Below are positions 46,841 through 58,801 of a stretch of DNA of 64,000 nucleotides, piece after piece. Location: assembly GCA_014529385.2 (NCBI GenBank), contig CM043961.1, positions 18,644,478 through 18,708,477 of the forward strand, written 5' to 3'. Within the stretch, counting starts at the first letter, position 1. Each line of letters begins with the position of its first letter. Origin of the DNA: Adiantum capillus-veneris. Its lineage: Eukaryota; Streptophyta; Polypodiopsida; Polypodiales; Pteridaceae. The translations under genes and the position numbers were made by a program. The notes under the pieces were generated by a model. That model made no database searches. It saw only the letters and a program-made list of their open reading frames with translations, and had not been told where the DNA came from.

Positions 46841-47767
46841 TTATAGGATATATAATCGCTCCACTAAGGGGTTACCATCCCAACCTTCTTGAGAAGCTAC
46901 TCGAAGACTAGGAATGACAAACTCCCATGGCATAACTGCTTCTTGGCCATACACCATCTTAAACGGTGTAAAATTAATAGCAACTTTATACGCAATACGA
47001 TAAGCCCATACAGCTGATGTAAGCTTTAGGTCCCAATCAGTGCGATGAGCCTCAACTGTCTTTGTCAAAATGGAGATGAGAGTTTTGTTGGTACTCTCAG
47101 CTTGGCCATTTGCTTGGGGATAATGGGGTGTAGACTTGTGGCGAGATATCATGAAGTTTGATGTGAGTTCTTTTATTACTTCATTTATAAAATGAGTTCC
47201 ATTGTCACTCACAAGTTCAAAGGGGCATCCAAAATGTGTGATAATATTCTCAAAGAGGAACTTAGCTGTTGTTTTTGCATCCGCCTTTCGTGTTGCTTTT
47301 GCTTCAGCCCATTTGGTTACATAGTCGGTAGCCACAATGATATATCGTGATTGCGTGTTACGTGCAGCCGGACTAATCGGTCCTACAAAGTCTAAGCCCC
47401 ACTTTTCAAATGGTTGGGTTACCTTGATGGGATGTAGACGCATCCTATCACTTCTTTGTGGCTTCTTGAAGCGTTGGGATTCATCACATCCCTTTGCAAA
47501 AGGTGATGCATCCTTAAACAGAGTGGGCCACCAATAGCCTGACTGTAAGATCTTTCGGGCAGTCAACTTTCCTAAAAAGTGACCACCAGATACGCCCATG
47601 TGTGCCTCTTGTAGAATATATAAATACTCATCCTCGCGGGCACAGCGTCCAAGAACATCATCTTTTCCTCTCTTATAGAGAGTTCCCGCCAGTAAGCAAT
47701 AGGGTTCGCATTCCTTGATTAATTTTCGAGCTATATCTTTTTCGCAGCTCTTTGGGTGGAAAACCAT
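46841..47767 (-). pseudogene. Integrase of element D
   Basis: Zinc-finger region: HMGVSGGHFLGKLTARKILQ followed by FAKGCDESQRFKKPQ, where the final Cys of the HHCC set is Ser. Core: WGLDFVGPIS (Asp), LVSDNGTHFINEV (Asp) and PQANGQAESTNKTL (Glu). C-terminal: TPFKMVYGQEAVMPWEFVIP. Core residues are intact. The frame meets TAA at 46841 and continues in frame as RLDEERQLAVRNALVEKDRR. Confidence 0.88.
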
Positions 47768-47822
47768 TAACTAAGAAGTTAACAATCTTTTCACTCCATT
47801 CAGGCATTGTCTCAACAATGAA

Positions 47823-48664
47823 CTAAGGAGTATCAGGCAATTCATCATCAACCCCCGTAGGAGCTTCGCCTTTAGGGATACGAGATAAATGATCCGCCAT
47901 GACATGTTTCCTCCCAGGCCTCACAACAACGGTGAAGTCAAACTCAAGAAGAATTAACAACCATCGTGTAATTCGACCTGTGGAACACGGATTGTTTACC
48001 AAATATAGCAATGCTTGATGATCAACATAAAACAAAAACTTGGTAGCAAGAAGGTAATAACGAAATTTCTTTACTGCGTAAATCATAGCTAGACCTTCAC
48101 GCTCTGTAGTAGTGTAGTTCATCTTGGCATCATTTAATTGGCGACTTGCAAAGCTAATAGGGTAGTCCAATTTATGTTCTCCTGGTTGAGTTAGAACACA
48201 CCCAATAGCAAAATTTGATGCATCAATATGCACATGAAAAGGTACATTCCAATCAGGTGTTCGCAGGATTGGAGCACTTGTTAGGGCCTTCTTTAATAAC
48301 TCATAAGATTGATGACATTCTTCCGTCCAGTGAAACTCGATAAGAATCTTGTACAATGGACACGCTATCTCGACAAAGTTTAAAATAAACCTTCGATAAT
48401 AACCAACATGGCCCATAAATCTTTGAAATCCTTTATAGTTAGTAGGTGGTGGCAAATCGGCAATGGCTTTAATCTTACTCTCATCTGTGGATATCCCGTT
48501 CTTGGACACTATATGCCCTAGAATGACTCCATGCTTAACCCAAAATTGGCATTTGAAAGGGTTCAATGAGATGCGATAAAATTTGCACCTTTCAAATATT
48601 TTTCGTAGATATAACAAATGCTTCTCCCAAGAAGAATAAACACAAAGGTCATCTAGGAAAGCTT
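47823..48664 (-). pseudogene. Reverse transcriptase (3' part) and RNase H of element D
   Basis: Starts at the catalytic motif FLDDLCVYSSWEKH, then GVILGHIVSKNGISTDESKI and FQRFMGHVGYYRRFI. RNase H: FHVHIDASNFAIGCVLTQPG, NDAKMNYTTTEREGLAMIYA, FYVDHQALLYLVN, and HVMADHLSRIPKGE. This frame is open throughout. The RT fingers and palm N-terminal part lie beyond the truncation. Confidence 0.88.
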
Positions 48665-48667
48665 CAC

Positions 48668-49850
48668 AAGAGGAGAGAGAGCTTAGGAGGTCTCTTGAAG
48701 ACCCCCCCCCCCCCACTCTCTCCCATACGAGAGGAGTAGTCCAAAGAGCAAGAAAGCAATGAAACTTTAAGTTCCTCTGAAGATGTGGCTCCACGAAGAG
48801 GGCGGTCTATACGATCGCCAACTCCTCCCAAGAGGAAAAGATCAACACACAGTCCTTCTTCTCATCGTTCTGAAAGGAAAGAGAGGAAACAAAGGAAGAA
48901 AAGGGCAAGAAAAAGGTCACCCTCTTCTCCTTCTTCTTCACCTTCCTCCTCTTCCAATGAAAGTTATGGCTATTCTCCTAGAGAATACAGGAGGGAAGGA
49001 CATCGCAAATCATACTCTACATGGCGAAGGTCACAAAAGCTAAAGAATTTCAAAGAGGGAGGAAAGAGTATCTCTTTTCTCACCTATCATAGCGCCTTTG
49101 GTGCTACCGACAAAGTGTTGGCCTTCATCCAACAATTTGATGCGGTCTTTGGAGACGAGGGCTTTACGGAGTCCTCCAAGCTACGCCATATAGCTATGCA
49201 CTTCCAAAAATCAGCCCATCAGTGGTGGGCTAGCTTTTGTGGTAATGGCGAAGCCCCAAAGACATGGAAAACTCTAATCATGAAGCAATTTCTTGCAAGC
49301 GATGGAAAGGAAAAAGTGCTTACCAAATGGCTTAGCTTGAAGCTTCTCTCTCATGAGTCTATCCACAAGTATGTAGACAAGTTTTGGGATTACATCTCAA
49401 GGCTACTGTCTTTCAAAAGATAGACTTTGTCGAGCAAAAGCAACAGTTTTGTGCGGGATTACCTGAAGAGATGGCCGAGTATGTCAACTCTCAACGGCCT
49501 GGTTCTATCACTGAAGTAATCCACCACACCATGGTTACTTCATATATCAATTTCCAACAAGGGGCTAGACCGAATGTCAAGCCCATGGAAAATAAATACA
49601 AAGGTGATACCAAGGGGAAAACCAATGCCCAAAATTCTTACCAAGGCTATTCCAACAACAATAACAATCGGTCCAAGGAGAAGGGAGTTTACAAAGGCAA
49701 AAGCAAACTCTCTCCTGAAGAGCTTGAAGCTTTTCGCAAGGACCATAACTGTTTTAAGTGAGAGGAGCAAGGACATGGGTATCGTTCTTGCCCCAAGAAG
49801 AATGTCGCGAGACTCCTAGAGCTTCCATCACTACAAGAGGTTCTTCATAT
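48668..49850 (+). pseudogene. Chromovirus gag fragment, same family as E
   Basis: On +: RS-rich segment (KRKRSTHSPSSHRSERKERK), Gag domain (KSAHQWWASFCGNGEAPKTW; FVEQKQQFCAGLPEEMAEYV), basic linker, and knuckle CFK-stop-EEQGHGYRSCPKK near 49755, where the second Cys is replaced by a stop (TGA). Poly(C) of about 14 at 48703 and a frameshift at about 49390 also break it. The RS region is single copy here. Homology ends at about 49830. Confidence 0.85.
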
Positions 49851-50210
49851 TAGGACGCTAGCAGTGCGACGCTCAAATGCTAAAATCCACGGCATCGCTA
49901 CTATGATCGTCGCTATGCAACAAATAGTATACGACGATCATAGCGACGTGGACAGGGGTTAAAAAAAAAAACCGAGAGCGTCAAAAACTCAGATCTCAGA
50001 TCTGAGTTTCGACGCTCTAGCGAAATAGGTAAACCCGCGCCTCTCCCTCTCTCTCTCTCTCTCTCTTCCCCCCTCCCCCACACCACACACACACACACAC
50101 ACGAGGAGAGGAAGGAGAGCCAGGTATGCTCCTTCCCTCTCCTCCCTCTCATGTTCCCTTCCCCTCTTTCTCTCTCTCTTCCTCTCAATCTTACACACAC
50201 ACCATTGTGT

Positions 50211-50285
<75 letters not shown>

Positions 50286-50499
50286 TACATACACGCATAA
50301 ACAAAAAACACATACACACACATGCATAAACAAAGAAAGCACACATGCACACACATTGAGAGAGAGAGAGAGAGAGAGGGAGGGAGAGAGGGAGGGAGAT
50401 AAGAGAAGAAAACAAAGAGAAAGAGAAAGAGAAAGAGAAAGAGAGAGAGAGACATAGAGAGAGAAGAGAAGAAAACAAAGAAAAAGAGAAAGAGGGAGG

Positions 50500-50558
<59 letters not shown>

Positions 50559-51625
50559 GGGGGGAGAAGATGAAAAGAGAGAGGTAAGGGGAGAAAACAA
50601 AGAGAGAGAGAGAGAGAGAGATAGATAAAAAAGTAAAGAAAATATGAAATGAAATGTTATATTAAGACTTAGGTTTATGTTAGATTTAAAAGTACATTTA
50701 AGATTATGTTAGATTAAGATCTAATGTTATGTTAGATTACATTTAACTTATATTTAAAATTTATGCTAAATTTAAAACTAGGTTAGATTTAAGATTAGGT
50801 TAAGATTTAAATTAGACTTAAGTTAGATTACGTTTAGGTTTAGGTTAGATTTAAGATTAGATTAGATTTAGGTTTATGTTGAGTTTAAGGTTAGATTAGA
50901 TTAGATTTAAATTTCTGTTAGATTTAAGATTAGGGCAAGATTTAAGATTAGCTAGGTTAAATTTAAGATTATATTAGATTTAGATTTAGGCTAGATTTTA
51001 GGGCATGTAATGAAGGGGGAGTTCTAGGTAAGCTCAAGGCTTTGCCCAAAGAGCAAACACTAGGTACACAACAATATGTATATTCCCATCAAAATCTGAC
51101 ACCTATTAACTCACCCACTAACCATGTTCAATTAAGTTAGATTTAAAATTAGATTTTGGATTTAGTTTTTATATTAAAGTCTACCTTCGGGATTTCGGAA
51201 AAAAATTAGAGTTAGGCCAATGGTGATCCCTCTCTTCCTCTCTACGGATGCGACCTTAAGTTGGAAAGCTTTCAACGGCATGATACTCAGATTGAAGGCC
51301 AACATGTAATGTGCTAAGTAATCCCTCGAATACTCAGATTGAAGGCCAACATGTAATGTGCTAAGTAATCCCTCGAACAAGGATGTGATGTGAAGAGATG
51401 TTAAGATGTTGTGAATTGCTACAGCTAAAGAAGAGGCAAAGGGGTTTTGTCCACTACATGCATTGTCATGTAGACGTGGGTGTGTAGATTTCTCGTACCC
51501 ACAAATATAGGCATTGACCAATAAAGATGAGGTTATAACACGGTGGTTCTAATCTCCATGCACCTCTTGACTGAGGTGTGCGGGGATCGGACATGACTAG
51601 AGAATGTGAGGTAGTTTACAGTGTG

Positions 51626-51690
<65 letters not shown>

Positions 51691-51753
51691 AAGACGGAGG
51701 ATGCCAATAGAAGATTAAATTTATGTCCAGGTGATAAGGTTTTTACATTCATT
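49851..51753. repeat. Low-complexity and AT-rich repeat block
   Basis: (CT)n at 50042-50066, (GA)n at 50213-50281 and 50490-50566, mixed GA/AAAG tracts, and (AG)n at 51629-51687. From 50650 to 51000 are degenerate units on the theme TTAGATTTAAGATTAGGTT. 51284-51330 and 51331-51377 are a 47-base tandem duplication. The Arg/Glu and Ser/Leu frames here are artefacts. Confidence 0.85.
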
Positions 51754-53331
51754 ATGAATAGGGATGATGATGTGGGGCCGTCCAACCGAAACATCTATCT
51801 CTCAACAAGGATCTTATGTCCTTGTAATCAATGTAAGCATGATGTGCGACGGACAAGACGCGTTTCTTTGCAGCATGTTCGCAAATTTGGCGAGTTTGAT
51901 CCATCTATTATAGATAGAGTTGTTGCCAATTATAACTCGTCGGACTCTGACGCTGGCCAACATGTAGCAATCTTGCAACCCAATAGACATATACACAGGC
52001 GCTTTGGTCAAGTAGCATACGTGAGGCCACAAGATGTAGCCTCTGACAGCTCGGAGGATGATCATACAGACTACATTCCCAACGAGGCTATGTTTGTGAG
52101 TCCGAGGTCAATGAAATGATCGAGACGATCATGGATTCAGAAAGGCTTATCTATGATGATATGAAAAGTGAAGCCGATATGCCATTGTATGATGGAGCAC
52201 GTGTGTCTGGATTGAAGGAGCCCCCGGTTCTTCTCAACATGCAGGCAAAGTTTGGACGGAGTGACACTAGCGTTACAACGCTTTTCAGGTGATCTATTAC
52301 AATGTGTTTACTTCAATAAAAAACTCTAGATGTATAATGATCTGATAGATTACTTACAAAAGTGTACCACATATTTTTCACTGTGTAGATTGCTCAAAGA
52401 GCACATACTGCTAGCTGATAATGTGATGCCAGATTCCAGAAAGGAGCAAGAAAGATCTTGCAAAACTTGGGGATGGATTACAATTCGATTCACGCTTGTC
52501 CTAACGACTGCATTCTTTTCAGAGGGGAATACATAGACATGGAGAAGTGTCTGAAATGTGATTCCGAAAGATATCGAGTAGATCTCCACGGACAAAAAAT
52601 TCCACAAAAGGTTTTGAGACATTTTCCTCTGCTTCCTCGCATCAAGCATTTCTTCGAATGTAAGTCCATGACCGCCCTAGCATCATGGCACAAGGAGAAT
52701 AGATCTTCGGATGGTGTGCTATGGGTTTCTACAGATTGCGCAGCCTGGAAACATATAGACGACACATGGTCTGATGTTGCCAGGGAAGCTCGAAATCTGC
52801 ATAGGCCTGGCTATGGATGGCGTAAATCCATTTGGTCATAGGTCAACATCTTACAGTGTATGGCCCGTTGTCATCGTCAACTACAACATTTCCCCGTGGT
52901 TGACTACCAAGAAGGGGCACCTGTTTCTAAGCTTGATTGTGTCGGGGCGGTATAAAGTGAAGAATATGGATGTGTATTTTCGTCCCACTATTGGAAGAGC
53001 TATTGTCAAGCTTATCTATTGTCATGTGTATACATGCACTGCTTCAAACAAGCGGATATAGAGCATGTGTCACATGTGGACCTAGACTTAATGCACGTCG
53101 AGCACCCTCACTGAAGAAGCAAATCTACAAAGGTCATCAAGCGCATCTTCCAGAGAATCATGAGTTACGCGATGGTTTTTTGGGAATAGAGCCACCAAGG
53201 ATGTCTGCACAAGCATGGTTAGAGCAGAAGAAGACGGCTTGCCCCCACGGATGAAGAGTCTCTCTCTATGGTAAGTGTTACCATATTGGCCCAGACTCAT
53301 GATCAATCACTTGCTCAATCCAATGCACATA
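51754..53331 (+). pseudogene. CACTA transposase, N-terminal half (transposase-associated and Transposase_21 domains)
   Basis: N-terminal domain: STRILCPCNQCKHDVRRTRR and following His/Phe-Asp pattern (51754-52118). After breaks and a possible small intron near 52290-52332: NDLIDYLQKCTTYFSLCRLL, MDYNSIHACPNDCILFRGEY, EKCLKCDSERYR, and then the Transposase_21 core VNPFGHRSTSYSVWPVVIVN and MDVYFRPTIGRAIVKL. CVTCGPRLNARR follows, and finally LPYWPRLMINHLLNPMHI just before the insertion, corresponding to the conserved DVMHIEKNV site. At least four frame changes. It would cut and paste the element DNA. Confidence 0.85.
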
Positions 53332-53472
53332 TGAAACCCTGGGAAATGTCGTGTCCGAATCCTCCGCCCAACCTCCCTTTTATAGCCTCCTGGCCCTAGG
53401 ATCCCTTCTCCACTAGGCAGCCGGCCCTTGGCCAGTAGGTCCTTGACCTCCAGGGTGGCCCTTGGCCTGACA
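53332..53472 (-). repeat. 3' LTR of element H
   Basis: TGAAACCCTGGG...GGCCTGACA on +, 141 bases. It matches 58669-58800 apart from a few substitutions and a 9-base difference around CAGCCGGCCCTTGGCC. Confidence 0.9.
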
Positions 53473-53487
53473 TTACTCCCCCCTTGG

Positions 53488-56400
53488 AGAAGCGTTTTCA
53501 TCCTCGAAAACAGAAGTGGTAGTATCTTCGTAAGAACATTGATGTTTTCCTTATTGGCATCCCATACACGAGCCAATTGTGCATATGATACTTGGTGCAG
53601 TGAGGAGGTTCAATGAAACCAAGAGCAACATCTTGATTTTCAACATTGTTGTCCTTTTGCAACCACGTGTATCTAAATGGTAACTCAATTGGCGCAACTT
53701 TCCATGAAGTTGTGATCCAGATTTCCAACTCGCGTGAATATCTTGAAATCTCATAGCTACTCAGGGACAAAATAGGCAGTTTCCTCATGTGAGAATGCTA
53801 AACATTTTGGAACATACAGAACTACATGTTCACCCCTAATGAAGGTTACAGGCCAACATGCTTTGTCAGCACACCTACCAAGTCCTTGACTTATGAAACT
53901 ATTGAATCAGTATCCAACACCACCACAACAGGTGTTCAAAGTGAAAAATGTAAGCAAATTCTAGAATAGGGAGAGAATCGCCCATTCAGAATGCTTTGTG
54001 CTAATGTATGCTCTTAACAGATCCTTTAGCACTAGCAAAATACTTGTAAGCTGCCCATCCAACATGGGATGAATAGCAACAGTAAGAGGGAGGTGCTTTC
54101 CCCCAACCACTTACAGATAGTCTTCCACGATTGACGATAAACTAGGACTCAACCATTGAGTATCCAACCATATATTTGATATGGAGTGGAACTAGGTTGA
54201 AAGCGGGTTGGACTAGAGTAAGCTCATAGAGCTTAGACCATCCAACCACAGACACCCATCCTGAGCCAGTACCTGGTAGGGTGTAAACTCATAATAAATC
54301 TGCAGTAGAGATTGCACTTGCAGTGCAAAAAGGTGCAAAAAGAATATAGTCCATGAATTTTCATGCCGCTCCAAATAAATCAATGTTAAACACTAGGGCC
54401 CATAACACCTAGTGTGCATGCATTTAACACAAACTTATCCAAACCGTAATTCCATGACGAGACTTTCCACGGTACATACGGGGAAGCCTGGCAACAAAAG
54501 TTGGACCATAACAGAATGTGACAACCCCATCACACCTAGGTACCAACCATGAGACATTCCATGAACGTAGCATACTTGGCTATATGTAGAAACGACCCTC
54601 TGTTAAGGTGGTTTCACAGCACCTGTAATCACAACAAGTCCATACTTAGTACCTGACAATTTTTGGCCACTGAAATTGTGCCTGATACAATGTGCTCCAA
54701 ATGGTCTAATAAACGGATGCGACCAGCACATAGGGACTTCGTCGCGACACATCATTAGGAATTAGGCGCCAGTGTCAGTCCCAGAGACTCATATTCGCCA
54801 CATGTGGAATATGTCTCAAATAAGGAGGTCAAAAAAAAAGACATCCTTCAAGTACGAGATGTACTTGTGTGTGGAGGTAACTGCAAACACTCTGCGATGA
54901 CATGAGTGAGAGGGACCCTCATTATCATTCCTCCACACTGGCTAAACCGAACCATACCATGCGACCACCTGTGCCAAACAGAACCATACCATGTAGGTCT
55001 GTAATTGTTTCAACAAGAGTCAACCCATCACGATATCTTGATGAACAGGGAAGAGAGAAAATATCATTATTTTCTCAAAATGCTATGCTCTTACATGACC
55101 TTGTAACTTGGCTAAAGAGTAAGCTGGATGAAAGCCTTCTAGCTCAAACATCCCATTTACAGAACTTAAGCAAACTTAATTGGAAACGAAAATAGATCCA
55201 AAAAACATGTACTTACCACCATGAGGCGGAATTTACCTGATACTTACCCGGAAGTCAAGTAGATTCCTCAACCTGTAATCTTGCCATATCAAATTTTCTT
55301 TGATCCGCGAATCACTGAAATTAGATATTAGTGAAGATAAAGAAATTGAACTCGTAACCCTTGGTGTTGCCTTGGCAATCCAACCCTTGGGTTTATCTTG
55401 CCAAACCAACCCCATTGGTGAAAGTTTAGAAAGCTCTTTTGACTACCCTTGGCAAATAGTTTTCTTGAAAAATAAAGTGTGAAGGTGTCCAAAAAAATGA
55501 CCATCAACACATACTGAGTGATTGCGTAATTCACATGTGTGGTCATACCACCAAAACTGTGCTCCTATATGCACGCCTAGAGCTATAGAGAAAATAGGAG
55601 ATCCACGCAAGGGTGGAACCCCTAGCTCTTATGAACAACCATGCTGTTTGAAATGCTAGCTGAATCTATAAGGCGTGTTGTAGATCAACCTATGCGAGTG
55701 TAAGTTCATCAAAACTCAACTCAATCTTCGCACCGAAACATGTAGTGCTTACAAAATACCCAAAAATGTATGTAATGGCAAGACTCTTGCTTGGCCATTA
55801 ACATTGATGGGGAGTCCACTAGGTAGATATGTTCAAGTTGGAGAACAATCACCCAAGAAATGCCAACAGTTGGGTCTTACCCTAGATCTGACAATGGCTC
55901 TTAGCCAGTCTGTGTGGCTCATAGCCCATATGTCAATTAGTGTTCAATCGACGAACCGATGAAGAATAATTTGGATGGCGTCTTGGCCAATTACTAGTTG
56001 AGAGTTAGAGCAGCTTGGCTCACGTTGATTCTCAAGAAAAAAATGTATCAAAATCTTCTTAGAAAGTTTTTATTATTCTTTGGGAGAAGTAAGAGAGAGA
56101 GAAAGAGAGCATGCTGGGTTGAGGAACTTTCCTTAAACGACTATAACGTGTATAGTTGATTTCCATGCTCGTGTGCATCTTATGCCTAACATGTAGCTTA
56201 TCCTATAAGCATGCAACAGTTGTCTGCTATGACTCTCTCCGAGAAAAGTAACAGAAAAAACACAAAAAAGTCACAAACTGACCCACCCGTGTATGTGGTT
56301 GTGACGACACCAATGTGACTTAATGATAGCACTTTGCCTTGGAAGTCCGAGTTTTAGGGTCTTTTTAGTGTTGTTGTGTTTGGACAACAACCCAAAAATC

Positions 56401-57997
56401 ATGTTAAACAACCCATAACTTATCTTGTCCTTGACAAAGTGTCTGGTGTTATAGCGAAAGCATAAACCAGAAAGTGGTGGAGGTCATTCCACCTGGCTAG
56501 GATGCCTTGCATGCAGAGTGGTAAGCCCTTGGTGAGAATAACGGCCTCAAACGTGAGAGCCAAAACCAGAAGTGCCTTGCACAGTCTATACTGGTAGGGA
56601 TTTTGTGAGGTGATATTCCCTATGTTACCAGTTTCTCCAAACTTGCGTGCAAAATTCCCCTTGATTCCAAGTCAAGGGACAGTATCTTGGCACAAGTGAG
56701 AAGCCTTGCTTTGTACTAAATTGTGAAAGCACTTTGGTTTGCACAAAAACAGGAATTTCCAAGCAAAGGTGTAAACATGGAAAAGTAAGAAGAACTTAAA
56801 ATTGGCTAACCTGGTCGTTGCGGTAACCAGGGGTCCTGAGATGTGGAAGGAAAAAACTCATTTGAACCAGCTCATAGCCATATCTGCTTTGCTAGAGATA
56901 TTTGCAAGAGAGTTATTGTGTAAGCACATACACCCTCTTGTATCATATACATCCGTCTTGTACGTAATGAGACAACTTGCAAACATATTGCCAAATCCTT
57001 CCCAAGTGTCTATGCTCATAGCATATGCCAAAAGTGGGAAGGCTCAATGAAAAATGCAGAAATGGAAGCCTTGCTTCTTATAAGGATGGATTTATTAGCC
57101 AACAGATGCTGCTGCCGACATACAGATATCATGGTAAACAAAAATTGACCTTGTCAATGAAAATTGGCTAGTGCTGTGTGGCTAGCATCTTGCCGGCTTT
57201 TGGAAGCAGTGACAAGAGGTTGGCCAAGCCAAGCCCTATGCACCCTTCATCAAGTCGAGCCACATGGTGTGCCGATCTCCTTGAGAGTCCATTGGCACAA
57301 AAATTGAACTGCTGATGATCCCTGCGGCGGCAGATCAGTGCGACAGGTACTCAAGCCATGCTTGAGTCGATTTTGCCAACAATGAATGCCAAGAGCACCA
57401 TACTAGGCGCATACCTTACTGGGTGTTGAGATATCTCAACTACCACTTATCACTTGAGGAGTGAAGACAAGCCATGCTTGTAAAAGACAATCAAGCCGTG
57501 CTTGTTACATGTCAACGAACCATAATAAAAAACAATTGATTGCATAACAAATTCAAAAAGTAATGCCAAAACATAGACATAAATACCTTGAATCATGTCA
57601 AAAATTTGTGAAGGTAGCACAGTACTGGAAGGCTCCTGCTCTTAGTCGAGCATGCCAAACATCTTGACTGTCTTCATCAGCCCTTGTTGGCATTGCTTTT
57701 TCTCTTGAAATCTTTTTGCCACTATATAATCCTTGGTCGAAGTGCAATTGTCGGTGATTTTGGGATAAAAGCACCCTTGGAAATCTCTTTCTGATGAGAT
57801 GCGGAAGCACTTTGCTATCTCTCTATTGTACTGGGCATGCCATGCAGCCATGGCCCCTTTGCCGAGGCTCGAACATGAGCATGCATGACACGACAAGCAT
57901 ACCTTGGAAAAGCCACCTTTGCCTCCCTTCGAGGCAAAGCTCACATGCATCTTGACAAACCGGGCAGGGTGTCCTTGAGTGGCCCTTCCGCCTTTTC
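53488..57997. other. Internal sequence of element H without recognised coding
   Basis: No frame longer than about 100 codons has a domain I know. Minus frames at 53788-53498, 57810-57598 and 57950-57642 are unrecognised. Sequence composition is ordinary, so this is likely captured or decayed DNA. Confidence 0.5.
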
Positions 57998-58115
57998 AAT
58001 CAAATGGTCTCTTTTACTTTGTGTTCTTGGGCTCCTGTCAAAATCCATGGTGCTTTAGGGAGTTTTATTGATCCATCATGTGCTGTCTACGGCCAATATT
58101 GCTCCATACGATCCA
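57998..58115 (-). repeat. Captured CACTA transposase fragment inside element H (inverted copy of 58890-59007)
   Basis: 118 bases are the reverse complement of 58890-59007 with one difference seen (TCTAC against TCTGC). After GATCCA the element repeats TCATGTGCTG already present 40 bases earlier and then diverges, as if a template was re-engaged at the GATCCA microhomology. Confidence 0.9.
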
Positions 58116-58455
58116 TCATGTGCTGGCCCTTGGTGGGGCAGGCCCCTAGGGAAAACCCCGCTGGGCACCCGAGGGCGCTTAGGACGCCCACAATCAAAAA
58201 GAAAAAAAATGGTGTGAACTTGATTATCCATGGCTAATCCTTTTGAGCAGCGCAGAGAAGGGCAATTTGACTCCCAGATCGCGCAGCAGGCCTCCATGGC
58301 ACTCGTGCCAGTGACGAAAACATCTCGGCTCGGCAACACGAATCCATCAAGGACACCTATATGAAACTGTGTGACGTCGAATTTGGACATCCTCTGTGTG
58401 CTAGGGTTGCTTCTCACGCTCGTCTCGACACCCAAACAGTTCGCCATAGCCGCGG

Positions 58456-58587
<132 letters not shown>

Positions 58588-58653
58588 ACTTGCCAGGCAT
58601 GCAATAACACCACGACTTCCTCCTTCCCTCCACCATAGCTGCAGCTGCCCTAA

Positions 58654-58665
58654 GCTCTAATACCA
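58654..58665 (-). promoter_or_regulatory. Primer-binding site of element H
   Basis: TGGTATTAGAGC on the minus strand; one transition from the canonical TGGTATCAGAGC. Confidence 0.8.
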
Positions 58666-58668
58666 ATA

Positions 58669-58800
58669 TGAAACCCTGGGAACTGTCGTGTCCGAATCCT
58701 CCGCCCAACCTCCCTTTTATAGCCTCCTGGCCCTAGGATCCCTTCTACACTGGGCAGCCGCAGGTCCTTTACCTCTAGGGTGGCCCTTGGCCTGCTGACA
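58669..58800 (-). repeat. 5' LTR of element H
   Basis: TGAAACCCTGGG...CCTGCTGACA on +, 132 bases. The minus strand reads into ATTGGTATTAGAGC, the primer site. Confidence 0.9.
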
Positions 58801-58801
58801 A

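Larger units (their letters stand above)
44682..48664 (-). mobile_element. Element D: Ty3/gypsy element with extended pol, 5'-truncated
   Basis: On the minus strand from 48664: the end of RT, RNase H, integrase, a C-terminal extension with a retropepsin-like domain and a Ser/Thr/Pro-rich tail, then a polypurine tract and a partial 3' LTR. The 5' part is lost at 48664, where a chromovirus gag on the other strand begins. A matching LTR fragment is at 6706-7329. Confidence 0.85.

Noticed and set aside
51452-51456. CACTA as a possible left end of the CACTA transposon
   Set aside because: A five-base match is expected by chance; no matching TAGTG end or 3-base duplication found.
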